A program made the translations under genes and the position numbers. From NCBI RefSeq assembly GCF_900044055.2, contig NZ_FCOX02000014.1, forward strand, positions 62,001-126,000: a DNA stretch of 64,000 nt, read 5' to 3'. The notes below the pieces were generated by a model. The model was not told the origin of the DNA, made no database searches, and saw nothing but the letters and a program-made list of their open reading frames with translations. Below are positions 30,000 through 38,439 of the stretch, piece after piece (the first letter of the stretch is position 1; every line of letters starts with the position of its first letter). The stretch is from Caballeronia calidae. Lineage in GTDB: Bacteria; Pseudomonadota; Gammaproteobacteria; Burkholderiales; Burkholderiaceae.

Positions 30000-30102
30000 G
30001 ACTGATCCGAACCTTCGGTGAAAACATGAAAAGCATGACGCGGTCCGTGCCACCCGGCATCGGACCGCGCACATTCGATGGCAGCAGCGTAGACGCGCCG
30101 CC

Positions 30103-32670
30103 CTAACGTTTCTTGCGCGCCGGCCGCCCCTGCGAGGCCGGCTTCGACGACTTCGACGCCGCCCCGCGTTTCTTCGCCGCGCCGCCGCGCGCGCCCGCCG
30201 TGAGCGCCGCGCCCTTCTTCGTGCCGCCGCGGGCGCGCGTGCTCGGCATATCGTCGTCGCTCATCGATCCCATCAGCGGACGGATGCGCGGACCGGCCGC
30301 GCCGTTGCCGACGCTCGCAACATCGCCCACACTCGACGATGAACGCGGCACCGGCGGCTTCACCGGCGTATCGCGCACGAGACGAAAATCGATCTTGCGC
30401 GCATCGAGATCGACGCGGCTCACCTGCACCCGCACACGATCCGACATGCGATAGCGGATGCCCGTGCGCTCGCCGCGCAGCTCGTTCTTGATCTCGTCGT
30501 ACTGGAAGTAATCGGAGCCGAGCTCGGTCACATGCACGAGACCTTCGATGAACAACGAATCCAGCTGCACGAAGATGCCGAACGTCGTCACGCCGTTCAC
30601 CATGCCGCCGTATTCCTCGCCGAGCTTGTCGCGCATGAAGTAGCACTTGAGCCAGGCTTCGACGTCGCGCGAGGCTTCGTCGGCGCGGCGCTCGTTCGAT
30701 GAGCAATGCAGCCCGAGCTCTTCCCAGATCGCGACGCTGTTGCGCGCGCGGCCACGCGCGGTGTCGTCGGCTTTCTGCATCTCGCGCGCGGCTTTTGTGA
30801 GGCCCGTGCTGAGCGAGACATCGTGACCGATGTCCGGCAGATACTTCTTGCCCTGCAGGATCGCGTAGATCGCGCGATGCGTGAGCAGGTCGGGATAGCG
30901 GCGGATCGGGCTCGTGAAGTGCGCGTACGCCTCATACGCGAGACCGAAGTGACCGATGTTGTCCGGGCTGTAGACGGCCTGCTGCATCGAGCGCAGGACC
31001 ATCGACTGCAGCATCTGCGCGTCGGGCCGGTCGCGGATCTGCGCGATCAGCGCGGCGTAATCGCTCGCATGCGGCTTGTCGCCGCCGGTCAGCGTCAGCC
31101 CGACCCCGCGCAGAAACGCGCGCAGGTTCTCGAGCTTCTCTTCCGTCGGCCCCGCGTGCACGCGATACAAACCCGGATGCTTGTTGCGCTTCAAAAAGTC
31201 CGCCGCGCAGACGTTCGCGGCGAGCATGCATTCCTCGATCAGCCGATGCGCGTCGTTGCGATGACGCGGCACGATCTGCTCGATCTTGCCCTGCGAGTTC
31301 ACGACGATATACGTCTCGGTCGTGTCGAAATCGATCGCGCCGCGTTTCTGGCGCGCGGCATGCAGCGCCTTGTAGACGCCATAAAGATTCTGCAGATGCG
31401 GCAGGATATCGGCGCGCTTCGTCGCTTCCGGGCCCTTCGTGTTCGTGAGCACGGCCGCGACTTCGGTGTACGTCAGGCGCGCCGCCGAATGCATCACGCC
31501 CGGATAGAACTGGTACGCCTTGATCTCGCCGCGCGCCGTGATGACCATGTCGCACACGAGCACGCAGCGGTCGACATCGGGATTCAGCGAGCAGAGCCCG
31601 TTCGACAGCTTCTCCGGCAGCATCGGAATCACGCGGCGCGGGAAGTACACCGACGTGCTGCGATCGAGCGCATCGATATCGAGCGCTTCGTTCGGGCGCA
31701 CGTAATGCGACACGTCCGCGATCGCGACCAGCAGACGAAAGCCCTGCCCGCGCCCGACGGAAACCGGCTCGCAGTACACGGCATCATCGAAATCGCGCGC
31801 GTCCTCGCCGTCGATGGTGACGAGCGGCACATCCCGCAGATCCACGCGATGGCGGATATCCACCGGGCGCACTTCGTCGGGCAGCTTCGCGGCGGATGCG
31901 AGCGCGGCGTCGCTGAACTCATGCGGCACGCCGTATTTGCGCACGGCGATCTCGATCTCCATGCCGGGATCGTCGATGTCACCGATCACTTCCACCACGC
32001 GCCCGAGCGGCTGCGAATGACGGCTCGGGAAATCCGTCAGATCGACGGACACCACCTGGCCGACCTTCGCCTTCTTCGGATTCTGCGTGATGAGGATGTC
32101 GTGACCGATGCGCTTGTCTTCCGGCACGAGAATCAGCGCGCCGTTCTCGTTGACGAGCCGTCCGATCACGCGCTTGTTCGCGCGATCCGTCACCTCGACG
32201 ATATGCCCTTCCGGACGTCCGCGCCGGTCATAGCCGACGATGCGCGCGAGCACGCGATCGTTGTGCATGACCTTCTGCATTTCGCCATTGGGGAGGAAGA
32301 GATCGTCCTGGCCGTCGTCGCGGATCAGGAAGCCGAAGCCGTCGCGATGTCCCTGCACGCGGCCCGCCACGAAGTTCGACGGATGCGTGAGCTGATAGTG
32401 GCCGCGCTTGTCGAGGCGGATTTGCCCGTCGCGTTCCATCGCCGCCAGTCGCTTGAAAAACCCTTCGCGCTCCTGGCGCTTGATCGACAGCGCCTCGGCA
32501 ATGTCGTTCGCGGCATGCGGTGTCTCGCTCGTGCGCAGCACGCCGAGAATCTCTTCGCGGCTTGGAATCGGATACGGATATTTGCTCAAGGGCGTAGTCG
32601 TGTTTTTTCTCGTTGGACGGGACTTTTGCGGTGCTTTGCAACCAATAATGCGGTCATCGTTGCGGGCCAT
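30103..32670 (-). CDS. rnr: Ribonuclease R
   Basis: 855 residues if started at the ATG 32670. An N-terminal helix-turn-helix region is followed by cold-shock domains ([20 protein letters not shown]). The RNB catalytic domain has [19 protein letters not shown] with the metal-binding aspartates. An S1 domain ([19 protein letters not shown]) precedes a Lys/Arg/Gly-rich basic tail of about 60 residues. It is a 3'-5' exoribonuclease that degrades structured RNA. The TTG at 32589 ([13 protein letters not shown]) matches where relatives often begin, so the first 27 residues may be untranslated. It is followed by rlmB. Confidence 0.94.
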   Translation of the reverse strand: MARNDDRIIGCKAPQKSRPTRKNTTTPLSKYPYPIPSREEILGVLRTSETPHAANDIAEALSIKRQEREGFFKRLAAMERDGQIRLDKRGHYQLTHPSNFVAGRVQGHRDGFGFLIRDDGQDDLFLPNGEMQKVMHNDRVLARIVGYDRRGRPEGHIVEVTDRANKRVIGRLVNENGALILVPEDKRIGHDILITQNPKKAKVGQVVSVDLTDFPSRHSQPLGRVVEVIGDIDDPGMEIEIAVRKYGVPHEFSDAALASAAKLPDEVRPVDIRHRVDLRDVPLVTIDGEDARDFDDAVYCEPVSVGRGQGFRLLVAIADVSHYVRPNEALDIDALDRSTSVYFPRRVIPMLPEKLSNGLCSLNPDVDRCVLVCDMVITARGEIKAYQFYPGVMHSAARLTYTEVAAVLTNTKGPEATKRADILPHLQNLYGVYKALHAARQKRGAIDFDTTETYIVVNSQGKIEQIVPRHRNDAHRLIEECMLAANVCAADFLKRNKHPGLYRVHAGPTEEKLENLRAFLRGVGLTLTGGDKPHASDYAALIAQIRDRPDAQMLQSMVLRSMQQAVYSPDNIGHFGLAYEAYAHFTSPIRRYPDLLTHRAIYAILQGKKYLPDIGHDVSLSTGLTKAAREMQKADDTARGRARNSVAIWEELGLHCSSNERRADEASRDVEAWLKCYFMRDKLGEEYGGMVNGVTTFGIFVQLDSLFIEGLVHVTELGSDYFQYDEIKNELRGERTGIRYRMSDRVRVQVSRVDLDARKIDFRLVRDTPVKPPVPRSSSSVGDVASVGNGAAGPRIRPLMGSMSDDDMPSTRARGGTKKGAALTAGARGGAAKKRGAASKSSKPASQGRPARKKR

Positions 32671-32756
32671 TCTAACACCCGTCTTTTAAGCGCCACGGGG
32701 CCCGGAGGCCGATCCGGCGCGGCTCGCGCCTCGTCACGCGTATTGCATCGAAACGC

Positions 32757-32784
32757 TTGACAGGCGCGTTGCGCTCGCTATAAT
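32757..32784 (+). promoter_or_regulatory. Promoter of tRNA-Leu copy 1
   Basis: Consensus TTGACA (32757-32762) and TATAAT (32779-32784) are spaced by 16 bases, with a GC-rich sequence after the -10, as expected for a stable RNA gene. It differs in sequence from the promoters of copies 2 and 3. Confidence 0.9.
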
Positions 32785-32840
32785 GGCGTTCTTTGCTGCT
32801 GACGCGAAAGCGAAGCAAACCCGCAGCAAATCGCACCCTT

Positions 32841-32927
32841 GCCCAGGTGGCGGAATTGGTAGACGCACTAGGTTCAGGTCCTAGCGGTGGCAACACCGTG
32901 GAGGTTCGAGTCCTCTCTTGGGCACCA
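32841..32927 (+). tRNA. tRNA-Leu (anticodon CAG), copy 1
   Basis: 87 bases including an encoded CCA. The acceptor stem GCCCAGG pairs with CTTGGGC (one G-U). The anticodon arm CTAGG-TTCAGGT-CCTAG shows CAG, and there is a long variable arm as in class II tRNAs. The T loop is GGTTCGAGTCC. Confidence 0.97.
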
Positions 32928-32935
32928 AGATGTTC

Positions 32936-32968
32936 GGAAAAGCCACCTTCGGGTGGCTTTTCCTTTTT
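32936..32968 (+). terminator. Terminator after tRNA-Leu copy 1
   Basis: GGAAAAGCCACC pairs with GGTGGCTTTTCC around a TTCG tetraloop, followed by TTTTT. Confidence 0.93.
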
Positions 32969-33014
32969 GTGCGGAGACCGTGTTTTCGATTCAACGAGTC
33001 GTATGACTTTTCGA

Positions 33015-33042
33015 TTGACACGGCGCCCGTTCCCGCTAAAAT
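33015..33042 (+). promoter_or_regulatory. Promoter of tRNA-Leu copy 2
   Basis: TTGACA (33015-33020), 16 bases, TAAAAT (33037-33042). The -10 lies in the 15-bp palindrome CCGCTAAAATAGCGG also found before pyrD. Confidence 0.88.
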
Positions 33043-33064
33043 AGCGGGCTCGCTGTACCCCTTG

Positions 33065-33151
33065 GCCCAGGTGGCGGAATTGGTAGACGCACTAGGTTCA
33101 GGTCCTAGCGGTGGCAACACCGTGGAGGTTCGAGTCCTCTCTTGGGCACCA
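33065..33151 (+). tRNA. tRNA-Leu (anticodon CAG), copy 2
   Basis: Identical to copy 1 in all 87 bases, including the G-U acceptor pair and the CCA end. Confidence 0.97.
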
Positions 33152-33159
33152 AGATGTTC

Positions 33160-33192
33160 GGAAAAGCCACCTTCGGGTGGCTTTTCCTTTTT
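33160..33192 (+). terminator. Terminator after tRNA-Leu copy 2
   Basis: The same TTCG-loop hairpin and T-run as after copy 1, 224 bases further on. Confidence 0.93.
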
Positions 33193-33238
33193 GTGCGGAG
33201 ACCGTGTTTTCGATTCAACGAGTCGTATGACTTTTCGA

Positions 33239-33266
33239 TTGACACGGCGCCCGTTCCCGCTAAAAT
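33239..33266 (+). promoter_or_regulatory. Promoter of tRNA-Leu copy 3
   Basis: Exact repeat of the copy 2 promoter: TTGACA, 16 bases, TAAAAT within the 15-bp palindrome at 33257-33271. Confidence 0.88.
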
Positions 33267-33288
33267 AGCGGGCTCGCTGTACCCCTTG

Positions 33289-33375
33289 GCCCAGGTGGCG
33301 GAATTGGTAGACGCACTAGGTTCAGGTCCTAGCGGTGGCAACACCGTGGAGGTTCGAGTCCTCTCCTGGGCACCA
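33289..33375 (+). tRNA. tRNA-Leu (anticodon CAG), copy 3
   Basis: 87 bases with CCA. It differs from copies 1 and 2 by one base at 33366 (C for T), which turns the acceptor G-U pair into G-C. The downstream sequence is unrelated to the other spacers, so this is probably the ancestral end of the array. Confidence 0.97.
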
Positions 33376-33418
33376 AGGTCCCTCTTTCGCGAAACGCTGC
33401 TTTCAGCGCATCGCATGC

Positions 33419-33447
33419 AAAAACCCCACGCATCGTCGTGGGGTTTT
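33419..33447 (+). terminator. Terminator after tRNA-Leu copy 3
   Basis: AAAAACCCCACG and CGTGGGGTTTTTT form the stem around CATCGT, followed by more T. It ends the tRNA array. Confidence 0.9.
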
Positions 33448-33573
33448 TTGTTTTCCGCCTTCATTTTTTATTCGCCTGTCTTTCGTTTTCGGTTCGGTTA
33501 TTCAATCGATGAATCGAGAATGAATTGAAACCGTATCCTCCAATTCATTTACAGCCCGCACACTGGCCGGATT

Positions 33574-33605
33574 AACCAGCTGGTTTAAGCAGTCGATTAA
33601 TCGAC
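33574..33605 (+). promoter_or_regulatory. Two adjacent palindromes, candidate operators of the MFS gene
   Basis: AACCAGCTGGTT (33574-33585) and GTCGATTAATCGAC (33592-33605) are each perfect inverted repeats, 6 bases apart, 118 bases or more before the ATG. They suit binding by dimeric regulators. No regulator gene is adjacent except the small HTH gene beyond the transporter. Confidence 0.5.
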
Positions 33606-33722
33606 GGCGTACACTCGCCCGTGTGAAGCCAGCACGCCCGGCCCGAGCGCCTGCGGCCGGTTTGCGAATTGCTGACCTGCATTGCAATACGTCAAACGCT
33701 TGATCGAACGGAGACACCGGCA

Positions 33723-34943
33723 ATGAGCTGGACGCGCGAACAAAGAAACGTGACGATTGCCGCCTATTTAGGCTGGACACTCGACGCATTCGATTTCTTT
33801 CTGATGGTCTTCGTATTGAAGGATATCGCCGCCGAATTCAATACGAAAATCCCGGACGTGGCATTTGCAATCACGCTCACACTGGCCATGCGTCCATTGG
33901 GCGCCTTGATCTTCGGCCGGCTCGCGGACAAGTTCGGCCGCCGTCCCACGCTGATGATCAACATCGCGTTCTATTCGCTGCTCGAACTGCTCTCCGGCCT
34001 GTCGCCGAACCTCGCGACGCTGCTGATTCTGCGCGCCCTTTTCGGCATCGCGATGGGCGGGGAATGGGGCGTCGGCTCCGCGCTCACGATGGAAACCGTG
34101 CCGCCCTCGTCGCGCGGCTTCGTCTCGGGGCTGCTGCAGGCGGGATATCCGAGCGGCTATCTGCTCGCATCGATCGTCTTCGGCGTGCTGTACCAGCATA
34201 TCGGCTGGCGCGGGATGTTTTTCGTCGGCGTCGCGCCCGCCTTGCTCGTGATGTACGTGCGCGCGCACGTGCCCGAATCGCCCGCCTGGCGCGCAATGGA
34301 AAAGCGCGAGCGCCCCGGCCTCATCGCGACGCTCAGGCAGAACTGGACGCTCTCGCTCTACGCGATCGTCCTCATGACCGCGTTCAACTTTTTCTCGCAC
34401 GGCACGCAGGATCTCTATCCGACCTTCCTGCGCGAGCAGCATCACTTCGATCCGCATACCGTGTCGCTGATCACGATCGTGTTGAATATCGGCGCGATCG
34501 TCGGGGGGCTGTTCTTCGGGGCGTTGTCGGAGAGGATCGGGCGGCGCGTGGCGATTTTCATCGCCGCATTGATCGCGCTGCCGGTGCTGTATCTGTGGGC
34601 GTTCTCGAGCGGTCCCGTCGCGCTCGCGACAGGCGCGTTCCTCATGCAGATCTCCGTGCAGGGCGCGTGGGGCGTGATTCCCGTTCACCTGAACGAGATC
34701 TCGCCCGACGACATTCGCGCGACGTTCCCGGGCCTCGTGTACCAGCTCGGCAATCTGCTCGCGGCGGTCAACGCGACGATGCAGGCATCGCTCGCGACGT
34801 CGCACGGCAATAACTACGGCATGGCAATGGCGATCGTCGCGGGTGTCGTCGCTGTCGCGATCGCGGCGCTGATCTTCTTCAGCCGCGAGCGGCGGGGTAT
34901 CGATATGACGCGCGCGGCGCGGGAAATGGGCTCGGCCACGTAG
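33723..34943 (+). CDS. MFS transporter, carboxylate/sialate-type
   Basis: 406 residues with about 12 transmembrane helices. LGWTLDAFDFFLMVFVLKDI in helix 1 and GRLADKFGRRPTLM (MFS motif A) mark the SHS/NanT-like metabolite:H+ symporter branch. GIAMGGEWGVGSALTMETVP follows in helix 4, and the second motif A copy is GALSERIGRRVAI. Likely substrates are small organic acids, by analogy only. The ATG at 33723 was chosen because members start near MSWTREQR; an upstream frame to 33669 is less likely. It appears monocistronic, followed by a terminator. Confidence 0.88.
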   Translation: MSWTREQRNVTIAAYLGWTLDAFDFFLMVFVLKDIAAEFNTKIPDVAFAITLTLAMRPLGALIFGRLADKFGRRPTLMINIAFYSLLELLSGLSPNLATLLILRALFGIAMGGEWGVGSALTMETVPPSSRGFVSGLLQAGYPSGYLLASIVFGVLYQHIGWRGMFFVGVAPALLVMYVRAHVPESPAWRAMEKRERPGLIATLRQNWTLSLYAIVLMTAFNFFSHGTQDLYPTFLREQHHFDPHTVSLITIVLNIGAIVGGLFFGALSERIGRRVAIFIAALIALPVLYLWAFSSGPVALATGAFLMQISVQGAWGVIPVHLNEISPDDIRATFPGLVYQLGNLLAAVNATMQASLATSHGNNYGMAMAIVAGVVAVAIAALIFFSRERRGIDMTRAAREMGSAT

Positions 34944-34982
34944 TGCGAATGGCCGACGAAGGTCGATGAAGTTCGATGAAAA

Positions 34983-35007
34983 GCCCCGCGGACTTCGCGG
35001 GGCCGCT
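34983..35007. terminator. Terminator hairpin between the MFS and HTH genes
   Basis: GCCCCGCG and CGCGGGGC form the stem, with AAAAG before it and CGCTTTCT after it. It could serve both converging genes, more weakly on the plus side. Confidence 0.65.
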
Positions 35008-35013
35008 TTCTCG

Positions 35014-35340
35014 TCAGATTCCGCCTGGAACGCGACGCGACCCGCCGCCTCCTTCGAAGGCGAGCCTTTCGAGCAGTTCCAGCAACGCGTCCCGGTGCGC
35101 AATATCGCCTGCCTGCTTTCGCTTGCGGCGCAATCGATGCACCGTACTGTGGGACACGCCGATGTACCGGCTAAGCGCTCCGACAGGAACGCCCTGTTCC
35201 AGGCAGAACAACATCACAAATCGTGCGACCGGCGTAATACGTTCCGCTGCATCCCAATACAGCGATAACGCGCGGTGTGTGTAGTTTTCGCGAATGCTCG
35301 CGATCAATCTCAGGTTCAACGGTACGCGTATGATTTTCAT
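35014..35340 (-). CDS. Small helix-turn-helix protein of unknown function
   Basis: 108 residues from the ATG at 35340 (MKIIRVPLNLRL). The middle has FVMLFCLEQGVPVGALSRYI then GVSHSTVHRLRRKRK, a clear helix-turn-helix with a basic tail. The C-terminus is Gly/Arg-rich. AAGGAGG lies very close to the ATG. A TTG at 35463 in the same frame would give a 149-residue version, so the start is uncertain. GC content is lower than that of the neighbours and the upstream region is AT-rich, consistent with acquired DNA. I do not recognise a named family. Confidence 0.6.
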   Translation of the reverse strand: MKIIRVPLNLRLIASIRENYTHRALSLYWDAAERITPVARFVMLFCLEQGVPVGALSRYIGVSHSTVHRLRRKRKQAGDIAHRDALLELLERLAFEGGGGSRRVPGGI

Positions 35341-35638
35341 GCCTCCTTTGGCTAGATTCAGCGATAACAACAGGTCTCCTGAAATGCATGCCCAGTCCGG
35401 AAATGATGCTTCTTCGGGCACTTCACCTATATTTAGCCTGCCTAATTGATCTAGTCGCTTCAAAGTCCACTAAGCTCCGGTGACCATGTGCACGTGGCAG
35501 GTGGTCACTTCAAGAAGCTGGCCCGTAGTGACTTGCTGTGTTGAACTTCTCACTGGACGACACAGCGCCCTTTTGGTCCCCGCCTCGCGCGGGGATCGAT
35601 AAATGCTCAGACATTGCACCTAATGTCTCAGCACGCAC

Positions 35639-35652
35639 CCGATCTAGATCAA
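35639..35652 (+). promoter_or_regulatory. FNR/Anr-like box
   Basis: CCGATCTAGATCAA matches the TTGATNNNNATCAA consensus at 8 of 10 defined positions, with a perfect right half-site. It lies about 55-60 bases before a possible start near TATTCT at 35692-35697. Confidence 0.4.
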
Positions 35653-35804
35653 GTTATTTTTATCCCGCACTAGGCAAAACGGGAAGTAGACTATTCTGAG
35701 TTTAAGAGTCTCCTTAGTCATTGGAAGGAGTCTGTCTTATATTTTCACGACTGAAATTGTCTCGCAACTGTAAAAAGCGCGCGTAGAGAAATCAGTCGAG
35801 ACGT

Positions 35805-35821
35805 TTGGCACGTCGCGTGCT
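35805..35821 (+). promoter_or_regulatory. Sigma-54 promoter candidate of the acyl-CoA dehydrogenase gene
   Basis: TTGGCACGTCGCGTGCT fits YTGGCACGrNNNTTGCW with two mismatches and exact GG/GC spacing. Transcription from about 35832 would leave a leader of 37 bases to the start codon. Confidence 0.5.
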
Positions 35822-35868
35822 TTTGCGTTTTCGTCGTCAAGCTCGTCGTCTGCCGTCGGAGACCCGTG

Positions 35869-38373
35869 ATGCTCGCCGTCTACGTCGTCGCATTTCTTCT
35901 GCTCGCCGTTGCCCTCACGTTCTTCCAGTCCGCCGCTCCCGCCTGGTTTGCCGGGCTCGCGGCCTGGGTCGCTATCGGGGCCGCCATCGGTTTCGTCAGC
36001 GTCGGCGTCGCGGTCGTTCTCGCGATCATCTTCGTGTTGCCGGCGCTCATGCTCGCCGTGAAACCGCTGCGACGTGCGCTGATCAGTCGCAGGGTGTTGG
36101 ACAGGTTCCGCAAGATCCTGCCGGAGATGTCGTCGACGGAACGCGATGCGATCGAAGCCGGCACGGTCTGGTGGGACGCCGAACTCTTTTCCGGACGCCC
36201 GGCGTGGGACAGTCTGCTCGCCCACGGTGCGCCGAACCTGACGCAGGAAGAGCAAAGCTTCATCGACAACGAATGCACGCATCTGTGCGAGCTGTCGAAC
36301 GACTGGGACACGACCGCCATCTGGCAGGATTTGTCGCCGCAAGCGTGGGCGTACATCAAGGAACAAGGCTTTCTCGGCATGATCATCCCGAAGCGATACG
36401 GCGGACGCGCCTTCTCCGCGTACGCGCACTCGCAGGTCATCATGAAGCTCTCGACGCATTCGTCGGCGGCGGCCGTGTCGGTGATGGTGCCGAACTCGCT
36501 CGGGCCCGCCGAACTGCTGCTGCACTATGGCACCGAAGAACAGAAGAACCACTATCTGCCGCGGCTCGCGCGCGGCGACGACATCCCCTGCTTCGCGCTG
36601 ACGAGCCCTTACGCCGGTTCCGACGCCGCCGCGATTCCCGATATCGGCATCGTCTGCCGCGGCATGCACGAAGGCCGCGAGACAGTCGGCTTTCGCGTCA
36701 CGTGGGAGAAGCGCTACATCACGCTCGGTCCGATCGCGACCGTGCTCGGCCTCGCCTTTCGCGCGCTCGACCCCGAGCATCTGCTCGGCGGCGACGAAGC
36801 GCCCGGCATCACCTGCGCGCTCATTCCGACGACGCACCCCGGCGTCAATATCGGGCGGCGGCACTGGCCGCTCAACGCGGTGTTCCAGAACGGCCCGAAC
36901 TGGGGCAAGGATGTGTTCATCCCGATAGATTGGGTCATCGGCGGACGCGCGCAGGTCGGCAACGGCTGGCGCATGCTGATGGAATGCCTCGCCGCCGGGC
37001 GCGCGATCTCGCTGCCATCGTCGAATGTCGGCATGGCGAAGCTGGCCGTGCGCGGCACGAGCGCGTATGCCGCTGCGCGCCGCCAGTTCCGCACGTCGAT
37101 CGGGCGCTTCGAAGGCATTCAGGAAGCGCTCGGGCGCATGGGCGGCAATCTGTACGTGATGGACGCGGCGCGGCGTCTGTCGGCGCAGGCCGTCGATCTG
37201 GGCGAGAAGCCTTCCGTCATCTCGGCGATCGCGAAGTATCACATCACGGAACGCGCGCGGAAGGTGATCAACGACGGCATGGATGTCGTCGCGGGCAAGG
37301 GCATCTGCATGGGGCCGTCGAATTTTCTGGCGCGCGCGTATCAGCAGATGCCGATCTCGATCACGGTCGAAGGCGCGAACATCCTGACGCGCTGCCTCAT
37401 CATCTTCGGACAGGGCGCGATCCGTTGTCATCCGTATGTGCTGAAGGAGATGACGGCGACGCGCGAGGACGATGCGCACCGCGCGCTGCGCGATTTCGAC
37501 GACGCCTTCTTCGGCCACGCGAGCTTTCTCGCGGCCAACGCGCTGCGCAGTCTCGTGTACGCGTTCGGCGGCACCGCGCTCATGCGCAAGCCCGCGCGCG
37601 CCGATGCGCGTCTCGTGCCGTATTACCGCGCCGCCACGCGCCTGTCGAGCGCGTTCGCGCTGTTCGCCGATGTCTCGATGCTCACGCTCGGCGGCGAGCT
37701 GAAGCGCCGCGAGCGGCTTTCGGCGCGGCTCGGCGACATTCTCTCGCAGCTCTATCTAATGTCCGCGACCTTGAAGCGTTTCGAGGACGACGGCCGTCCC
37801 GACACCGATTTGCCGCTCGTGCGCTGGGGCGCCGAAGATGCGCTCTTTCAGGCGCGCGCCGCGTTCGAAGGCTTGCTCGCGAACTATCCGAACCGCGCGG
37901 CGGCGGCGTTCCTGCGCGCGGTGGCGTTCCCCTTCGGCGTGCCGCACGCAGCGAGCGCCGACGCGCTCGGCAACGAAGTCGCGATGCTGATGCAGACACC
38001 CGGCGATGCGCGCGAGCGGCTCGTCGCGAACTCGCATGTTTCGGCATTCGAAAACGATCCGGTTACGCGCGGCGAAAAGCTGCTCGCGCTCACACCGGCG
38101 GTCGCGGCGCTGGAAGCGCGTCTGCGCGAAGCCGTCAAGGCGGGCCGGACCGCCCCGCTGCCGCAGAGCCCGCACGATATCGAAGCGTGGGCGCAGGCGG
38201 CCGCCGAACGCGGTTTCATCGACGAAAACGAGCAGGCGCTGCTCGCGCAATGGGCAGCTCACGCGCGCGAAGCGGTGAAAGTCGATGATTTTTCCTCAGA
38301 CTTCGGTATCCTCGAAGCATTGCAAAAGCGCAGCGCGGCGCTCGAGCGGCAATTGCCCGAAGCCATCGCCTGA
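35869..38373 (+). CDS. fadE: Acyl-CoA dehydrogenase, FadE type
   Basis: 834 residues. Two N-terminal hydrophobic segments (about 1-25 and 30-65) anchor it to the membrane. The acyl-CoA dehydrogenase core follows, with GFLGMIIPKRYGGRAFSAYA, FALTSPYAGSDAAAIPDIG, SNVGMAKLAVRGTSAYAAAR, then GKGICMGPSNFLARAYQQMP and VEGANILTRCLIIFGQGA. The C-terminal DUF1974-type domain covers the last 270 residues. It does the first, FAD-dependent step of beta-oxidation. The start is ATG 35869 with GGAG 7 bases ahead; the preceding GTG at 35866 is also possible. It heads a five-gene fatty-acid block. Confidence 0.93.
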   Translation: MLAVYVVAFLLLAVALTFFQSAAPAWFAGLAAWVAIGAAIGFVSVGVAVVLAIIFVLPALMLAVKPLRRALISRRVLDRFRKILPEMSSTERDAIEAGTVWWDAELFSGRPAWDSLLAHGAPNLTQEEQSFIDNECTHLCELSNDWDTTAIWQDLSPQAWAYIKEQGFLGMIIPKRYGGRAFSAYAHSQVIMKLSTHSSAAAVSVMVPNSLGPAELLLHYGTEEQKNHYLPRLARGDDIPCFALTSPYAGSDAAAIPDIGIVCRGMHEGRETVGFRVTWEKRYITLGPIATVLGLAFRALDPEHLLGGDEAPGITCALIPTTHPGVNIGRRHWPLNAVFQNGPNWGKDVFIPIDWVIGGRAQVGNGWRMLMECLAAGRAISLPSSNVGMAKLAVRGTSAYAAARRQFRTSIGRFEGIQEALGRMGGNLYVMDAARRLSAQAVDLGEKPSVISAIAKYHITERARKVINDGMDVVAGKGICMGPSNFLARAYQQMPISITVEGANILTRCLIIFGQGAIRCHPYVLKEMTATREDDAHRALRDFDDAFFGHASFLAANALRSLVYAFGGTALMRKPARADARLVPYYRAATRLSSAFALFADVSMLTLGGELKRRERLSARLGDILSQLYLMSATLKRFEDDGRPDTDLPLVRWGAEDALFQARAAFEGLLANYPNRAAAAFLRAVAFPFGVPHAASADALGNEVAMLMQTPGDARERLVANSHVSAFENDPVTRGEKLLALTPAVAALEARLREAVKAGRTAPLPQSPHDIEAWAQAAAERGFIDENEQALLAQWAAHAREAVKVDDFSSDFGILEALQKRSAALERQLPEAIA

Positions 38374-38439
38374 AGCACGCGAGCCTGAGGCACACAGACC
38401 CACGGCAGCGCCGCGCGCCCGACGACCGATCGCCAATCG

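Larger units (their letters stand above)
32841..33288 (+). repeat. Perfect tandem repeat, 224-bp unit containing a tRNA-Leu gene
   Basis: 32841-33064 and 33065-33288 look identical by eye, including the 137-base spacers. A third partial unit runs from 33289 until it diverges at 33366 inside the third tRNA. Each unit is tRNA, terminator, then promoter for the next copy. Confidence 0.95.
33376..33722. other. Intergenic region between the tRNA array and the MFS gene
   Basis: 347 bases holding the terminator of the tRNA array (33419-33447), an AT-rich stretch at about 33440-33560, and two perfect palindromes at 33574-33605 that precede the MFS transporter start. No gene is seen. Confidence 0.6.
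35464..35868. promoter_or_regulatory. AT-rich regulatory region upstream of the fatty-acid oxidation genes
   Basis: About 400 bases without a gene, down to roughly 40% GC at 35641-35700. It contains an FNR/Anr-like box (35639-35652), possible -10 sequences near 35687-35697, and a close sigma-54 site (35805-35821). These point rightward to the acyl-CoA dehydrogenase gene. Confidence 0.5.

Noticed and set aside
32841..33288. CRISPR-like repeat array
   Set aside because: The repeat is 224 bp and contains whole tRNA genes with promoters; there are no short direct repeats with variable spacers.
32841..33375. tRNA genes as an attachment site for an integrated element
   Set aside because: No integrase gene or element genes lie on either side, and the repeats are explained by whole-gene duplication.
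32793..33528. Open frames of 60-130 codons across the tRNA-Leu array
   Set aside because: They read through tRNA genes, promoters and terminators and repeat only because of the tandem duplication.
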